Origin: Burkholderiaceae bacterium
Lineage (GTDB): Bacteria; Pseudomonadota; Gammaproteobacteria; Burkholderiales; Burkholderiaceae
Assembly: GCA_947373615.1 (NCBI GenBank)
Contig: CANBYN010000049.1
Location: forward strand, 1 to 9,785
Reading direction: 5' to 3'
DNA: 9,785 bases
Shown: piece after piece, positions 1-6,743 of the stretch
How the letters are laid out: each line of letters starts with the position of its first letter
How positions within the stretch are numbered: position 1 is the first letter of the stretch
Notes under the pieces: generated by a model
The model's input: the letters and a program-made list of their open reading frames with translations, nothing else
Told to the model about the DNA's origin: nothing
The model's database searches: none
Position numbers and translations under genes: made by a program

Positions 1-1
1 A

Positions 2-52
2 GAAAAGCTTCCAAAAGAGTCTAAGAAAAAGAAGAAAAAGAAGAAAGATTAA
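2..52 (+). CDS. 3' end of an unidentified gene with a lysine-rich C-terminus (partial)
   Basis: Frame 2 of the + strand is open from the left edge to a TAA at 50-52 and encodes EKLPKESKKKKKKKKD. Only these 16 residues are visible, so the product cannot be named. Lysine-rich tails of this kind occur on RNA-binding proteins such as DEAD-box helicases and pseudouridine synthases. In related bacteria ppk or ppx often lies beyond phoR, but usually on the same strand as phoR, so neither can be assumed. The stop codon lies only 3 bp from the stop of the convergent phoR. The AAG/AAA-rich run makes a U-rich stretch when phoR transcripts run into it. That it is a real gene is inferred from the open frame, the biased lysine tail and the tight convergent packing. 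Confidence 0.45.
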   Translation, partial: EKLPKESKKKKKKKKD

Positions 53-84
53 GCTTTAAGAATCTAGCCGCTCTTTTGGGAAGC
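7..84. repeat. Inverted repeat spanning the convergent ends of phoR and the left-edge gene
   Basis: GCTTCCAAAAGAG (7-19) is the reverse complement of CTCTTTTGGGAAGC (71-84) apart from one extra base. The 51-bp interval between the arms holds both stop codons. Either transcript could fold the arms into a 13-bp stem with a one-base bulge. Both arms are coding: LPKES in the + strand gene and FPKER in phoR. The long loop argues against a classical intrinsic terminator. Confidence 0.5.
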
Positions 85-1354
85 GCAACATGAAAGTACT
101 CCCCCTCCCTGGCATACTTTCAATCACCAGCTGGGCTTGATGACGATTGGCAATATGTTTAACAATTGCTAATCCCAACCCTGTACCACCAGTATCTCTT
201 GAGCGACTTCGATCGACGCGGTAAAAACGCTCCGTTAAACGCGGCAGATGTTCGGAAGCAATTCCTGGTCCAGTGTCAGTTACAGAAAATTCACCTTGTC
301 CTTGCTCATTGACACGCCAACTTACATCTACTGCCCCAATATCTGGTGTATAACGAATCGCATTGGAGACTAAGTTACCGAAAGCAGAGAGAATCTCTCG
401 TTCATCGCCTAATAAATTAATTGGTGAATTTACATGGAAATTTAAGGCATGCTTGCCTTGCGATAAAGCCTCAGCATCATTTTTCAAGAGGGCCATTAAA
501 GTTTCAACCTTGATCACTGCCGTTGTCGCAGGCAATGTATTTGCCTCAAGATTAGCCAAGACCAATAAATCCTCAACTAAGCTTTTCATTCGTTGAGCTT
601 GTGACATCATCATCTCAAAATACTGGTCTTGCTGCTCCCTCTTAAGGTCTAGGGATTGCACGGTTTCTAGAAAACCCATTAAGACAGTAATTGGAGTTCG
701 CATTTCATGAGATACATTCGCTACAAAATCTCGACGCATAGCATCAGCTTTTTGTAAGTCAGTAATATCTTGCACTAGCAATAAATGTCTTTTTTGGCCA
801 AAAGGGAAAGCTTGCAACATCAAACTAAGATTGCTATTTGGACCCATGCGTTCTAAAAGCAAAGAATCTTCGAAATTTCGCTTATGCAAGTATTGAATAA
901 ATTCAGGGCGCCGAATTAAAAAATTAATTCGCTGCATTACATCGCGTTTGAAAATGAGCCCAAAAAATCGTTCAGCGATGCTATTACACCATTCAATTTG
1001 ATCACTCTCATCGAGCATGATGATGCCATTCGGTGAGGCCTGAAACGCCTCAATAAAATGATCATGCTGTTGCTCAATAGTCCGTATTTTTTGCTTGAGA
1101 TTGCGGACTAGGCGCTGCAGCTTGAAGAAAACCTCCTCCCAAAATCCACTTGGTAAAGGCATTTTCTCTATCGTGTCAGAAAGCACATACCGTCTAAGGC
1201 GAGCTAAATTAATATAAGAGTAGACGAGCGGCACGGCAAGAATAGAGATTCCAGCGCTGATCGCCAATTCCACACTCGAATTAGCCAACACAATAAAAGC
1301 AACAATAAATGCCAAGCAAACTATAAAAGCAAATCGGGTTAAAGCAGGGATCAT
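56..1354 (-). CDS. phoR: Phosphate regulon sensor histidine kinase PhoR
   Basis: Membrane sensor kinase that phosphorylates PhoB when phosphate is scarce and dephosphorylates it when phosphate is plentiful. The 432-residue protein has two adjacent N-terminal membrane segments (about 7-24 and 28-48) with almost no periplasmic loop, as is usual for PhoR, which senses through Pst/PhoU rather than binding phosphate. A charged linker and a PAS domain (about 98-200, starting near EAFQASPNGIIMLDE) follow. The HisKA domain carries the phospho-acceptor His216 in FVANVSHEMRTPI. The ATPase domain has the N box (GNLVSNAIRYTP, about 326-337), DTGPGI (360-365) and GGTGLGLAIV (389-398). It is the last gene of the block, 61 bp after phoB and converging with a + strand gene. 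The ATG at 1354 has no visible Shine-Dalgarno sequence. An upstream in-phase start is ruled out because the nearest ATG (about 1372) is followed by a stop after one codon. Confidence 0.96.
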   Translation of the reverse strand: MIPALTRFAFIVCLAFIVAFIVLANSSVELAISAGISILAVPLVYSYINLARLRRYVLSDTIEKMPLPSGFWEEVFFKLQRLVRNLKQKIRTIEQQHDHFIEAFQASPNGIIMLDESDQIEWCNSIAERFFGLIFKRDVMQRINFLIRRPEFIQYLHKRNFEDSLLLERMGPNSNLSLMLQAFPFGQKRHLLLVQDITDLQKADAMRRDFVANVSHEMRTPITVLMGFLETVQSLDLKREQQDQYFEMMMSQAQRMKSLVEDLLVLANLEANTLPATTAVIKVETLMALLKNDAEALSQGKHALNFHVNSPINLLGDEREILSAFGNLVSNAIRYTPDIGAVDVSWRVNEQGQGEFSVTDTGPGIASEHLPRLTERFYRVDRSRSRDTGGTGLGLAIVKHIANRHQAQLVIESMPGRGSTFMLRFPKERLDS

Positions 1355-1399
1355 GGAGCAATATTAGTGCATCTTAAGGACTTGCCTAAAAATTTAAGC

Positions 1400-1435
1400 A
1401 AACCCCAATCAAAACTTAAGTCTCTGTTGGGGTCT
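1400..1435 (-). terminator. Weak stem-loop at the phoB-phoR junction
   Basis: ACCCCAA (1402-1408) and TTGGGGT (1427-1433) pair, with two further outer pairs including one G-U, around an 18-nt loop that contains the phoB stop codon. On the - strand the distal arm is followed about 8 nt later by a run of T. The large loop makes it a poor terminator. It could be an attenuator lowering phoR relative to phoB, or chance. Confidence 0.3.
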
Positions 1436-2129
1436 TGGTGATTCGGTAACCACTTCCCCGCACCGTCTCAATAAAACGATCACAATCAAAAGGGGCTAAT
1501 GCTGCTCTTAAGCGCTTGATATGAACGTCGACAGTACGTTCTTCAATATAGACTTCATTACCCCAAACTTTATCTAGCAAGCTTGTCCTTGAATGAACTC
1601 TCTCGGGGTTTGCCATAAAAAATTGTAACAGTCGAAACTCTGTTGGCCCCAATACAATTGGTCTGGACTCTATATTGGGCCATATTGCTAATACCCTATG
1701 AGAGCTTGGATCCAGCTTTAAGGGTCCTACACTTAGCGGCCCAGTATCTTCAATAGGCATCTGACGCCGCAGTATTGCTTTCACTCTCGCCACTAACTCT
1801 TTTGGCGAAAACGGCTTAGTTACATAATCATCAGCGCCAGAGTCAAGCCCAAGAACTTTATCTGATTCTTCACTTTTTGCAGTAAGCATCAAAATTGGTA
1901 ATGATTTGGTGCGCTCGCTTGCTCGCAACTCTTTAGCAAATTGAATGCCAGACTTACCAGGAAGCATCCAATCCAAAATTATCAGACTTGGAAGTTGATC
2001 CTTCATGGCATTTAATGCCAAGTCTGTTTGCATTGCTTTCTCAACATCATACCCAGCGTGGGATAAGTTGATTGCAATCAATTCTGCAATTGATGGCTCA
2101 TCCTCAACAATGAGTATGCGGTGAGTCAT
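1416..2129 (-). CDS. phoB: Phosphate regulon response regulator PhoB
   Basis: OmpR-family transcription factor that, once phosphorylated by PhoR, binds Pho boxes and recruits RNA polymerase. The 237 residues comprise a receiver domain (about 4-118) and a winged-helix domain (about 132-232). The receiver shows the acidic pocket E9/D10, phospho-acceptor D53 in ILDWMLPG, T83 and K105 in DDYVTKPFSP. The DNA-binding domain keeps GPTEFRLL, ERTVDVHIKRLR (recognition helix) and RGSGYRI, all close to E. coli PhoB. The strand-turn before GPTEFRLL (AIWPNIESRP) is about five residues longer than in E. coli PhoB. The ATG at 2129 is preceded by AGGGA with 7 nt spacing. It lies 14 bp after phoU and is probably autoregulated through the Pho box upstream of pstS. 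Confidence 0.97.
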   Translation of the reverse strand: MTHRILIVEDEPSIAELIAINLSHAGYDVEKAMQTDLALNAMKDQLPSLIILDWMLPGKSGIQFAKELRASERTKSLPILMLTAKSEESDKVLGLDSGADDYVTKPFSPKELVARVKAILRRQMPIEDTGPLSVGPLKLDPSSHRVLAIWPNIESRPIVLGPTEFRLLQFFMANPERVHSRTSLLDKVWGNEVYIEERTVDVHIKRLRAALAPFDCDRFIETVRGSGYRITKTPTET

Positions 2130-2143
2130 ATATAAGTCCCTAT

Positions 2144-2851
2144 TTATAATCTATTAGCTTCGCGCACCAATTCTTCATGCGGAATATGGCGAACATCAGA
2201 GCCCTTTGCAATATAAATCACAAATTCAGCAATATTCTTAGCATGATCCCCAATTCGCTCAATAGCTTTAGCGATAGTTAGCATATCTAAGCTAGCACTG
2301 ATCATATGAGGATCTTCTGACATATAAGAAATCAACTTACGCACAAACCCTCTAAACTCTTCATCAATTTGACGGTCCTCTTCAACAACCGCGGCCGCAG
2401 CAATCGTATCTAGACGGGCAAAAGAATCAAGACTCCTACGCAACAGCGAGATGGCCATTTGACCTGATAAGCGAATCTCTGCGACATTAATGTTATGGGG
2501 TACACCAGATTCAATTAATTTCTTGGTACGCTTAGCCACAGTCTCGGCCTCATCACCAGCACGCTCAAGATTGGTTATGGCTTTAGACACTGCCATGACT
2601 AAACGCAAGTCTCGGGCAGTAGGCTGTCTTCGAGCGATAAGCTCTGTACATGCTAAGTCAATTTGAACCTCTAGATCATTGACCAACTTTTCATTCTCAA
2701 TAACCACATTGCAGGTATCTATATCCATTTGCGTGAATGCGCGCATGGCTGTTGCAATTTGAGATTCAACTAATCCACCCATTTCTAACAAGCGACTAGA
2801 AAGTGAATTTAAATCTGCGTCAAATTGTGATGATAAGTGTTTATCTGGCAT
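2144..2851 (-). CDS. phoU: Phosphate signalling protein PhoU
   Basis: Cytoplasmic adaptor that, with the Pst transporter, keeps PhoR in its phosphatase state when phosphate is sufficient and restrains Pst uptake. The all-helical protein has the two repeated three-helix-bundle halves of the family, each with an acidic metal-binding motif: LERAGDEAE (about 95-103) and IERIGDHAKN (about 197-206). The start chosen is the ATG at 2851, giving 235 residues beginning MPDKHLSSQFDADL. It has a GGAG Shine-Dalgarno sequence (2858-2861) 6 nt upstream. The open frame also reaches a TTG at 2863, which would add four residues, but that TTG overlaps the Shine-Dalgarno sequence itself and is less likely. It follows pstB by 12 bp and precedes phoB by 14 bp, which fits one transcript. 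Confidence 0.96.
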   Translation of the reverse strand: MPDKHLSSQFDADLNSLSSRLLEMGGLVESQIATAMRAFTQMDIDTCNVVIENEKLVNDLEVQIDLACTELIARRQPTARDLRLVMAVSKAITNLERAGDEAETVAKRTKKLIESGVPHNINVAEIRLSGQMAISLLRRSLDSFARLDTIAAAAVVEEDRQIDEEFRGFVRKLISYMSEDPHMISASLDMLTIAKAIERIGDHAKNIAEFVIYIAKGSDVRHIPHEELVREANRL

Positions 2852-2857
2852 TACTAT

Positions 2858-2861
2858 CTCC
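2858..2861 (-). promoter_or_regulatory. Shine-Dalgarno sequence deciding the phoU start
   Basis: GGAG on the - strand lies 6 nt upstream of the ATG at 2851. It overlaps the alternative TTG codon at 2861-2863, so it cannot serve that start. It therefore favours the 235-residue form of PhoU. Confidence 0.7.
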
Positions 2862-2863
2862 AA

Positions 2864-3712
2864 TTAACCGAAACGGCCGGTTATATAGTCTTCTGTTTCT
2901 TTTCGCTTAGGCTTAATAAATATCTCATCGGTTTTCCCATATTCAATTAAGCTACCTAAATACATGTAAGCCGTGTAGTCGGAGACGCGAGCTGCTTGCT
3001 GCATATTATGGGTCACAATTGCGATGGTGTAGTCATTTTTCAACTCATGAATTAATTCTTCAACCTTACCAGTAGAAATTGGGTCCAATGCTGAAGTAGG
3101 TTCATCCAATAGGATGACAGAAGGCTTTACAGCTACACCTCGTGCTATACATAAACGTTGTTGCTGTCCACCAGAGAGAGATAAGCCACTTTGATTGAGC
3201 TTATCCTTAACCTCGCCCCATAATGCTGCCTTGTTCAAAGCCCATTCCACACGCTCGTCCATTTCAGAGCGCGAAAGTCTTTCATAGAGACGTACACCAA
3301 ATGCAATATTTTCATAGATAGACATTGGAAATGGTGTTGGCTTTTGAAAAACCATGCCAATGCGGGAGCGAAGCAAGTTGAGGTCTTGACCCGGCTCTAG
3401 AATATTTTGACCGTAAAAGTTAATTTCACCTTCAGCTCGTTGACCAGGATAGAGGTCATACATTCGATTTAGGGTTCTCAGTAAAGTTGATTTACCGCAG
3501 CCTGAGGGTCCAATGAACGAAGTTACTTTACCCTGTTCAATATCTAAGTTAATTTTTTTTAGACCCTGAAAGGCACCGTAGTAAAAGTTTAAATTCCTCA
3601 CTTCAATTGCGTTAATAGCGGATTTTTCTAGCTTTGAATTTGATGTATTCACTCTACCCTCTTGACTATCAATCTGATTTAAGTCAAACATTGTTTTCAT
3701 ATTACTCATCAT
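2864..3712 (-). CDS. pstB: Phosphate import ATP-binding protein PstB
   Basis: ABC ATPase that powers phosphate import through PstC/PstA from the cytoplasmic face. The order of motifs is complete: Walker A GPSGCGKS (68-75), Q-loop Gln123 in VFQKPTPFPMS, signature LSGGQQQR (179-186), Walker B ILLDEPTSALD with D203/E204, and H-loop His235 in IVTHNMQQA. The C-terminus EDYITGRFG is typical of PstB. From the ATG at 3712 it has 282 residues, with roughly 35 residues before the conserved core (AIEVRNLNFYYG), against about 10 in the 257-residue E. coli protein. The first ATG overlaps the pstA stop as ATGA. In-frame ATGs at 3709 and 3700 are also possible, and the AAGG at 3713-3716 abuts the first one, so the exact start is uncertain. 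It is translationally coupled to pstA and is followed by phoU after 12 bp. Confidence 0.96.
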   Translation of the reverse strand: MMSNMKTMFDLNQIDSQEGRVNTSNSKLEKSAINAIEVRNLNFYYGAFQGLKKINLDIEQGKVTSFIGPSGCGKSTLLRTLNRMYDLYPGQRAEGEINFYGQNILEPGQDLNLLRSRIGMVFQKPTPFPMSIYENIAFGVRLYERLSRSEMDERVEWALNKAALWGEVKDKLNQSGLSLSGGQQQRLCIARGVAVKPSVILLDEPTSALDPISTGKVEELIHELKNDYTIAIVTHNMQQAARVSDYTAYMYLGSLIEYGKTDEIFIKPKRKETEDYITGRFG

Positions 3713-4575
3713 CCTTGGACCTTTTCTCTAAATACAACCCGAGCCAAGATGTTTAATCCAAGCACCGCAAAGGTTATTAGTAAGGCTCCACCCCATGCCA
3801 AATCAACCCAGTTGTTATAAGGACTCATTGCAAACTGATAAATAACCACCGGCAAATTAGCCATTGGCGCATTCATATTGGTTGAAAAGAATTGATTATT
3901 TAAAGCTGTGAATAACAGCGGCGCTGTTTCACCGCTGACACGCGCAAGCGCAAGCAAAATACCAGTCATTACACCACTCTGGGCAGCCCGTAACGTAATC
4001 ATAAAAGCTACTTTCCACTTGGGCGTTCCTAAAGCATAAGCAGCTTCTCGTAAGCTCCCTGGAACTAAACGCAACATATTTTCAGTTGTTCTGACTACCA
4101 CTGGAATTGCGATCAAAGCCAATGCAATAGTGCCCGCCCAGCCTGAAAAGTGCCTCACTTGAGCAACTACGAAGGCATAAACAAATAAGCCGATAACTAT
4201 AGATGGGGCAGAAAGCATGATGTCTGTAACAAAACGAGTTATTGAGGCAATCTTACTTTGATCGCCATACTCAGAGAGGTATAACCCAGCTAATACACCC
4301 ACTGGTGTACTTATCAAAGTGCAGCAACCAATCAACATAAGACTGCCTACAATGGCATTAGCTAGTCCGCCACCATCTGAACCAGGCGCTGGGGTGCTTT
4401 GAGTAAAAAGGGAAATATCAATCGAAGAAAATCCCTTGATAACCAATACGCTTAAGATCCATAACAAGAAAATCATGCCTAGAGCCATGGCCGCCATCGA
4501 TAAGGTTAGGCCAATTTTATTGGTCCGTTTTCGACGTGCAAATACTTCAGGATTAATGTTATTGATCTTGTTCAT
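3709..4575 (-). CDS. pstA: Phosphate ABC transporter permease PstA
   Basis: Inner-membrane permease that pairs with PstC to form the phosphate channel. The start at 4575 gives 288 residues (E. coli PstA has 296). It forms an ATGA overlap with the pstC stop (4572-4574) and has an AAGG Shine-Dalgarno sequence (4585-4588) 9 nt upstream. A longer in-frame start at 4626 would add 17 residues (MRKVAAQQYGEKARLKN) lying wholly inside pstC and is disfavoured. Six hydrophobic segments are visible, beginning with IGLTLSMAAMALGMIFLLWI. The cytoplasmic EAA loop that docks PstB is REAAYALGTPKWKVAFMITL, followed by the conserved ARVSGETAPLLFTA. Its 3' end overlaps the pstB start by 4 bp. Confidence 0.95.
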   Translation of the reverse strand: MNKINNINPEVFARRKRTNKIGLTLSMAAMALGMIFLLWILSVLVIKGFSSIDISLFTQSTPAPGSDGGGLANAIVGSLMLIGCCTLISTPVGVLAGLYLSEYGDQSKIASITRFVTDIMLSAPSIVIGLFVYAFVVAQVRHFSGWAGTIALALIAIPVVVRTTENMLRLVPGSLREAAYALGTPKWKVAFMITLRAAQSGVMTGILLALARVSGETAPLLFTALNNQFFSTNMNAPMANLPVVIYQFAMSPYNNWVDLAWGGALLITFAVLGLNILARVVFREKVQG

Positions 4576-5561
4576 GTTTTTAAGCCTTGCCTTTTCTCCA
4601 TATTGCTGAGCAGCCACTTTGCGCATGCCAAAACAATAAAGGTGATGATGAACAGCGCAAGTCCAAGAGCAAATAATGAAGATAAATGATTGCCTGCCTC
4701 AGCTTCGCCAAATTCATTGGCCAGCGTTGAAGCGATTGATGTGCCAGGCGAAAAAAGGGATGGAGACAGTCGTTGCGCATTGCCGATTACAAAAGTTACC
4801 GCCATTGTTTCGCCAAGCGCCCTACCTAGGCCAAGCATCACGCCACCGATTACACCGGCCTTTGTATATGGGAGAACAACGTTTTTAACGACCTCCCAGG
4901 TAGTGCAACCAATTCCATAGGCTGACTCTTTTAGAACAGGAGGAACGATTTCAAATACATCACGCATGACAGATGCGATGAATGGAAGAATCATCATGGC
5001 CAAAATTAATCCCGCACATAAGACGCCAATACCATTAAAAGCGCCAGAAAATAAGATGCCTAGACCGGGAATTTTCCCAAGAGTTGCTGCCAACGCAGGC
5101 TCAATGTATTCAGCAAAAAGTGGAGCAAAAATAAATAAACCGAACATACCGTAAATAATGGATGGGACGGCAGCGAGTAACTCCACTGCAGTGCCTAACG
5201 GTCTACGCAATGGTCCTGGGCATAGCTCAGTGAGAAAGACGGCAATACCGAAACTTAAAGGTACGGCAATTAATAACGCGATAAAAGATGTGACTAAGGT
5301 GCCATAAATTGCAATAAGCCCACCGAATTCTCCATTCACAATATCCCATTCTTGCGTAAAGAAAAATCCAACTCCAAATGTATTTAAGGCTGGCCATGCG
5401 TTAATTACCAGGGATGTAATTATTCCCAGCAATGCGATCAATACGCTACAAGCAAAAAATTGAGTAATCGCATGAAATAGAAAGTCTTGAACGCGCTGAA
5501 GCTTTGCAATTCTAAGGGCCTGTGATGAAGGCGCTGAGTCAGATCGAGTAGATTCCATCAT
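4572..5561 (-). CDS. pstC: Phosphate ABC transporter permease PstC
   Basis: Inner-membrane permease, partner of PstA. The 329-residue protein has a hydrophilic N-terminus (1-25) and about six membrane segments, including 35-55 and 83-110. The EAA loop is KESAYGIGCTTWEVVKNVVL (211-230), followed by the conserved GLGRALGETMAVTFVIGN (244-261). The start is one of two adjacent ATG codons (5561 or 5558). Neither has a clear Shine-Dalgarno sequence, and the preceding bases are AT-rich. It is separated from pstS by 81 bp containing a strong hairpin (5584-5610), unlike the overlapping junctions further along the operon, which suggests that pstS is expressed at a higher level than pstCAB. Confidence 0.95.
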   Translation of the reverse strand: MMESTRSDSAPSSQALRIAKLQRVQDFLFHAITQFFACSVLIALLGIITSLVINAWPALNTFGVGFFFTQEWDIVNGEFGGLIAIYGTLVTSFIALLIAVPLSFGIAVFLTELCPGPLRRPLGTAVELLAAVPSIIYGMFGLFIFAPLFAEYIEPALAATLGKIPGLGILFSGAFNGIGVLCAGLILAMMILPFIASVMRDVFEIVPPVLKESAYGIGCTTWEVVKNVVLPYTKAGVIGGVMLGLGRALGETMAVTFVIGNAQRLSPSLFSPGTSIASTLANEFGEAEAGNHLSSLFALGLALFIITFIVLACAKWLLSNMEKRQGLKT

Positions 5562-5583
5562 AGATTTATTTATTTAAACATTG

Positions 5584-5610
5584 AAACAGCCCCATGAGAT
5601 GGAGCTGTTT
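5584..5610 (-). terminator. Hairpin between pstS and pstC (attenuator or 3'-end stabiliser)
   Basis: A 12-bp stem (5584-5595 with 5599-5610) closes a 3-nt loop. On the - strand RNA every position pairs, with one U-G wobble; on the + strand the same position is a C-A mismatch. The structure is therefore uninterrupted only in the pstS transcript. The descending arm ends in UUU and is followed by an AU-rich stretch rather than a continuous U run. This suits partial termination or protection of pstS mRNA from 3' decay. Its position between the binding-protein gene and the permease genes matches the known need for excess PstS over the membrane complex. Confidence 0.6.
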
Positions 5611-5642
5611 TCTGAGGCTATAAAAGAATGTAACTGATAAAT

Positions 5643-6665
5643 TTACTTAGTGGTAATTTTCGTAAATACATTCTTACGAATAAATTCAGTAGTCTTATCT
5701 GGCATTGGCACATAGTCCAAATCTTCAGCCATCTTTTTTCCATCTTTAAACGCAAAATCAAAGAACTTAATCACCTCAGCTACGTTAGCTTTATTTTCTG
5801 GGTTTTTGTAAATCAGGATAAAAGAGGCGCCAGTGATTGGCCATGATTTAGCACCTGGGGCATTGGTAATAAAGGTTCCCATACCAGGAATTGCAGACCA
5901 ATCAGTACTAGCAGCAGCTGCAGAAAATGTTAAGTCATCAGGAGCAACGAATTGACCATCTTTATTCTTTAACGAAATAAAGGTCATCTTATTTTTCTTT
6001 GCGTAAGCATATTCAACATAGCCAACTGAATTTTTAACACGGGTTACGTTAGCAGCAACGCCTTCATTGCCTTTGCCCCCTACAGTAGAGGCAGCAGGCC
6101 ATTTAACCGATGCGCCCGAACCAACGGCGTCTTTAAAAAGGGTGCTAGTTTTCGCTAAGTAGTCAGAGAAAATCGCGGTAGTACCTGAGCCATCGGCGCG
6201 GACAACGACAGTAATAGGACCGCTAGGAATTTTTACGCCTGGGTTCATGATGGCTATACGCTTATCACCCCAGTCAGAAATTACACCTTGGAAAATATCG
6301 GCCAATGTAGGACCGTCTAATTTAATTTCACCAGGCTTAACCCCATCCACGTTAATCACTGGAACTACACCTCCAATAATCGCCGGAAACTGTACTAAAC
6401 CTTCTTTTTCTAGTTCTTCAAACTTAACCGGATTATCTGTAGCGCCGAAATCAACTGTCTTCGCCTTAATTTGTTTAATACCGCCAGAGGAGCCGATAGA
6501 TTGATAGTTCATGTTTGAACCAGTCTTCGCCTTGAAAGCTTCTGCCCATTTTGCGTAAATTGGATACGGGAATGTAGCGCCAGCACCTGTCATATCAACT
6601 GCAAATGCCGCAGGGGCAAGTGAAATAGCACTAATAACAAGCGCTTTTTTCAAGAAAGATTTCAT
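5643..6665 (-). CDS. pstS: Periplasmic phosphate-binding protein PstS
   Basis: High-affinity phosphate receptor of the Pst transporter, exported to the periplasm. The 340-residue precursor has a Sec signal peptide: positive MKSFLKK, hydrophobic core, and a probable cut after AFA at residue 22. The mature protein starts VDMTGAGATFPYPIYAKWAEAF. Phosphate ligands known from E. coli PstS are present in the same contexts: T31/F32 (GATF), S60 (GSSGG), D72 (VDFGATD), and R156, D158, S160, G161, T162 (RADGSGTT). GGKGNEGVAA and VGYVEYAYAK are also family hallmarks. The ATG at 6665 has an excellent AAGGA Shine-Dalgarno sequence (6674-6678) 8 nt upstream. It is the first gene after the Pho box and the likely head of the pst-pho operon. 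Confidence 0.98.
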   Translation of the reverse strand: MKSFLKKALVISAISLAPAAFAVDMTGAGATFPYPIYAKWAEAFKAKTGSNMNYQSIGSSGGIKQIKAKTVDFGATDNPVKFEELEKEGLVQFPAIIGGVVPVINVDGVKPGEIKLDGPTLADIFQGVISDWGDKRIAIMNPGVKIPSGPITVVVRADGSGTTAIFSDYLAKTSTLFKDAVGSGASVKWPAASTVGGKGNEGVAANVTRVKNSVGYVEYAYAKKNKMTFISLKNKDGQFVAPDDLTFSAAAASTDWSAIPGMGTFITNAPGAKSWPITGASFILIYKNPENKANVAEVIKFFDFAFKDGKKMAEDLDYVPMPDKTTEFIRKNVFTKITTK

Positions 6666-6673
6666 TTAATCGG

Positions 6674-6678
6674 TCCTT
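6674..6678 (-). promoter_or_regulatory. Shine-Dalgarno sequence of pstS
   Basis: AAGGA on the - strand, 8 nt upstream of the pstS ATG. It is the clearest ribosome binding site in the window, consistent with high PstS output. Confidence 0.8.
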
Positions 6679-6709
6679 AAATAGAATGAACGCAAAATGC
6701 GATATAAGG

Positions 6710-6715
6710 ACGATA
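6710..6715 (-). promoter_or_regulatory. Candidate -10 element of the pstS promoter
   Basis: TATCGT on the - strand matches TATAAT at four of six positions. It begins exactly 10 bp after the end of the Pho box, the spacing seen at E. coli pstS, where the Pho box replaces the -35 element. An alternative is the AT-rich TTATAT at 6702-6707. The start of transcription would be near 6703 for the first choice. The element is weak by sequence, as expected for an activator-dependent promoter. Confidence 0.35.
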
Positions 6716-6725
6716 CGATCAAACT

Positions 6726-6743
6726 ATGACGCTTTGATGACAG
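6726..6743 (-). promoter_or_regulatory. Pho box (PhoB binding site) upstream of pstS
   Basis: Read on the - strand the site is CTGTCAT, spacer CAAA, GCGTCAT. The first half matches the consensus half-site CTGTCAT perfectly and the second matches five of seven, with the standard 4-bp spacer. It lies about 60 bp upstream of the pstS ATG, pointing toward pstS. PhoB~P binding here should switch on pstSCAB-phoUBR. The first half-site is also one arm of a perfect inverted repeat (6733-6756). Confidence 0.78.

Noticed and set aside
23..46. Short A/G-rich repeat at the left edge
   Set aside because: Explained by lysine codons AAG and AAA in the end of a coding frame; not a separate repeat element.
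2865..2883. TAACCG/CGGTTA inverted repeat at the pstB-phoU junction
   Set aside because: A 6-bp stem explained by the conserved ITGRFG codons and stop of pstB; no T-run follows it.
4676..5154. Several 60-76 codon + strand frames opposite pstC
   Set aside because: Overlapping one another in different phases and antisense to pstC; shadows of codon bias.
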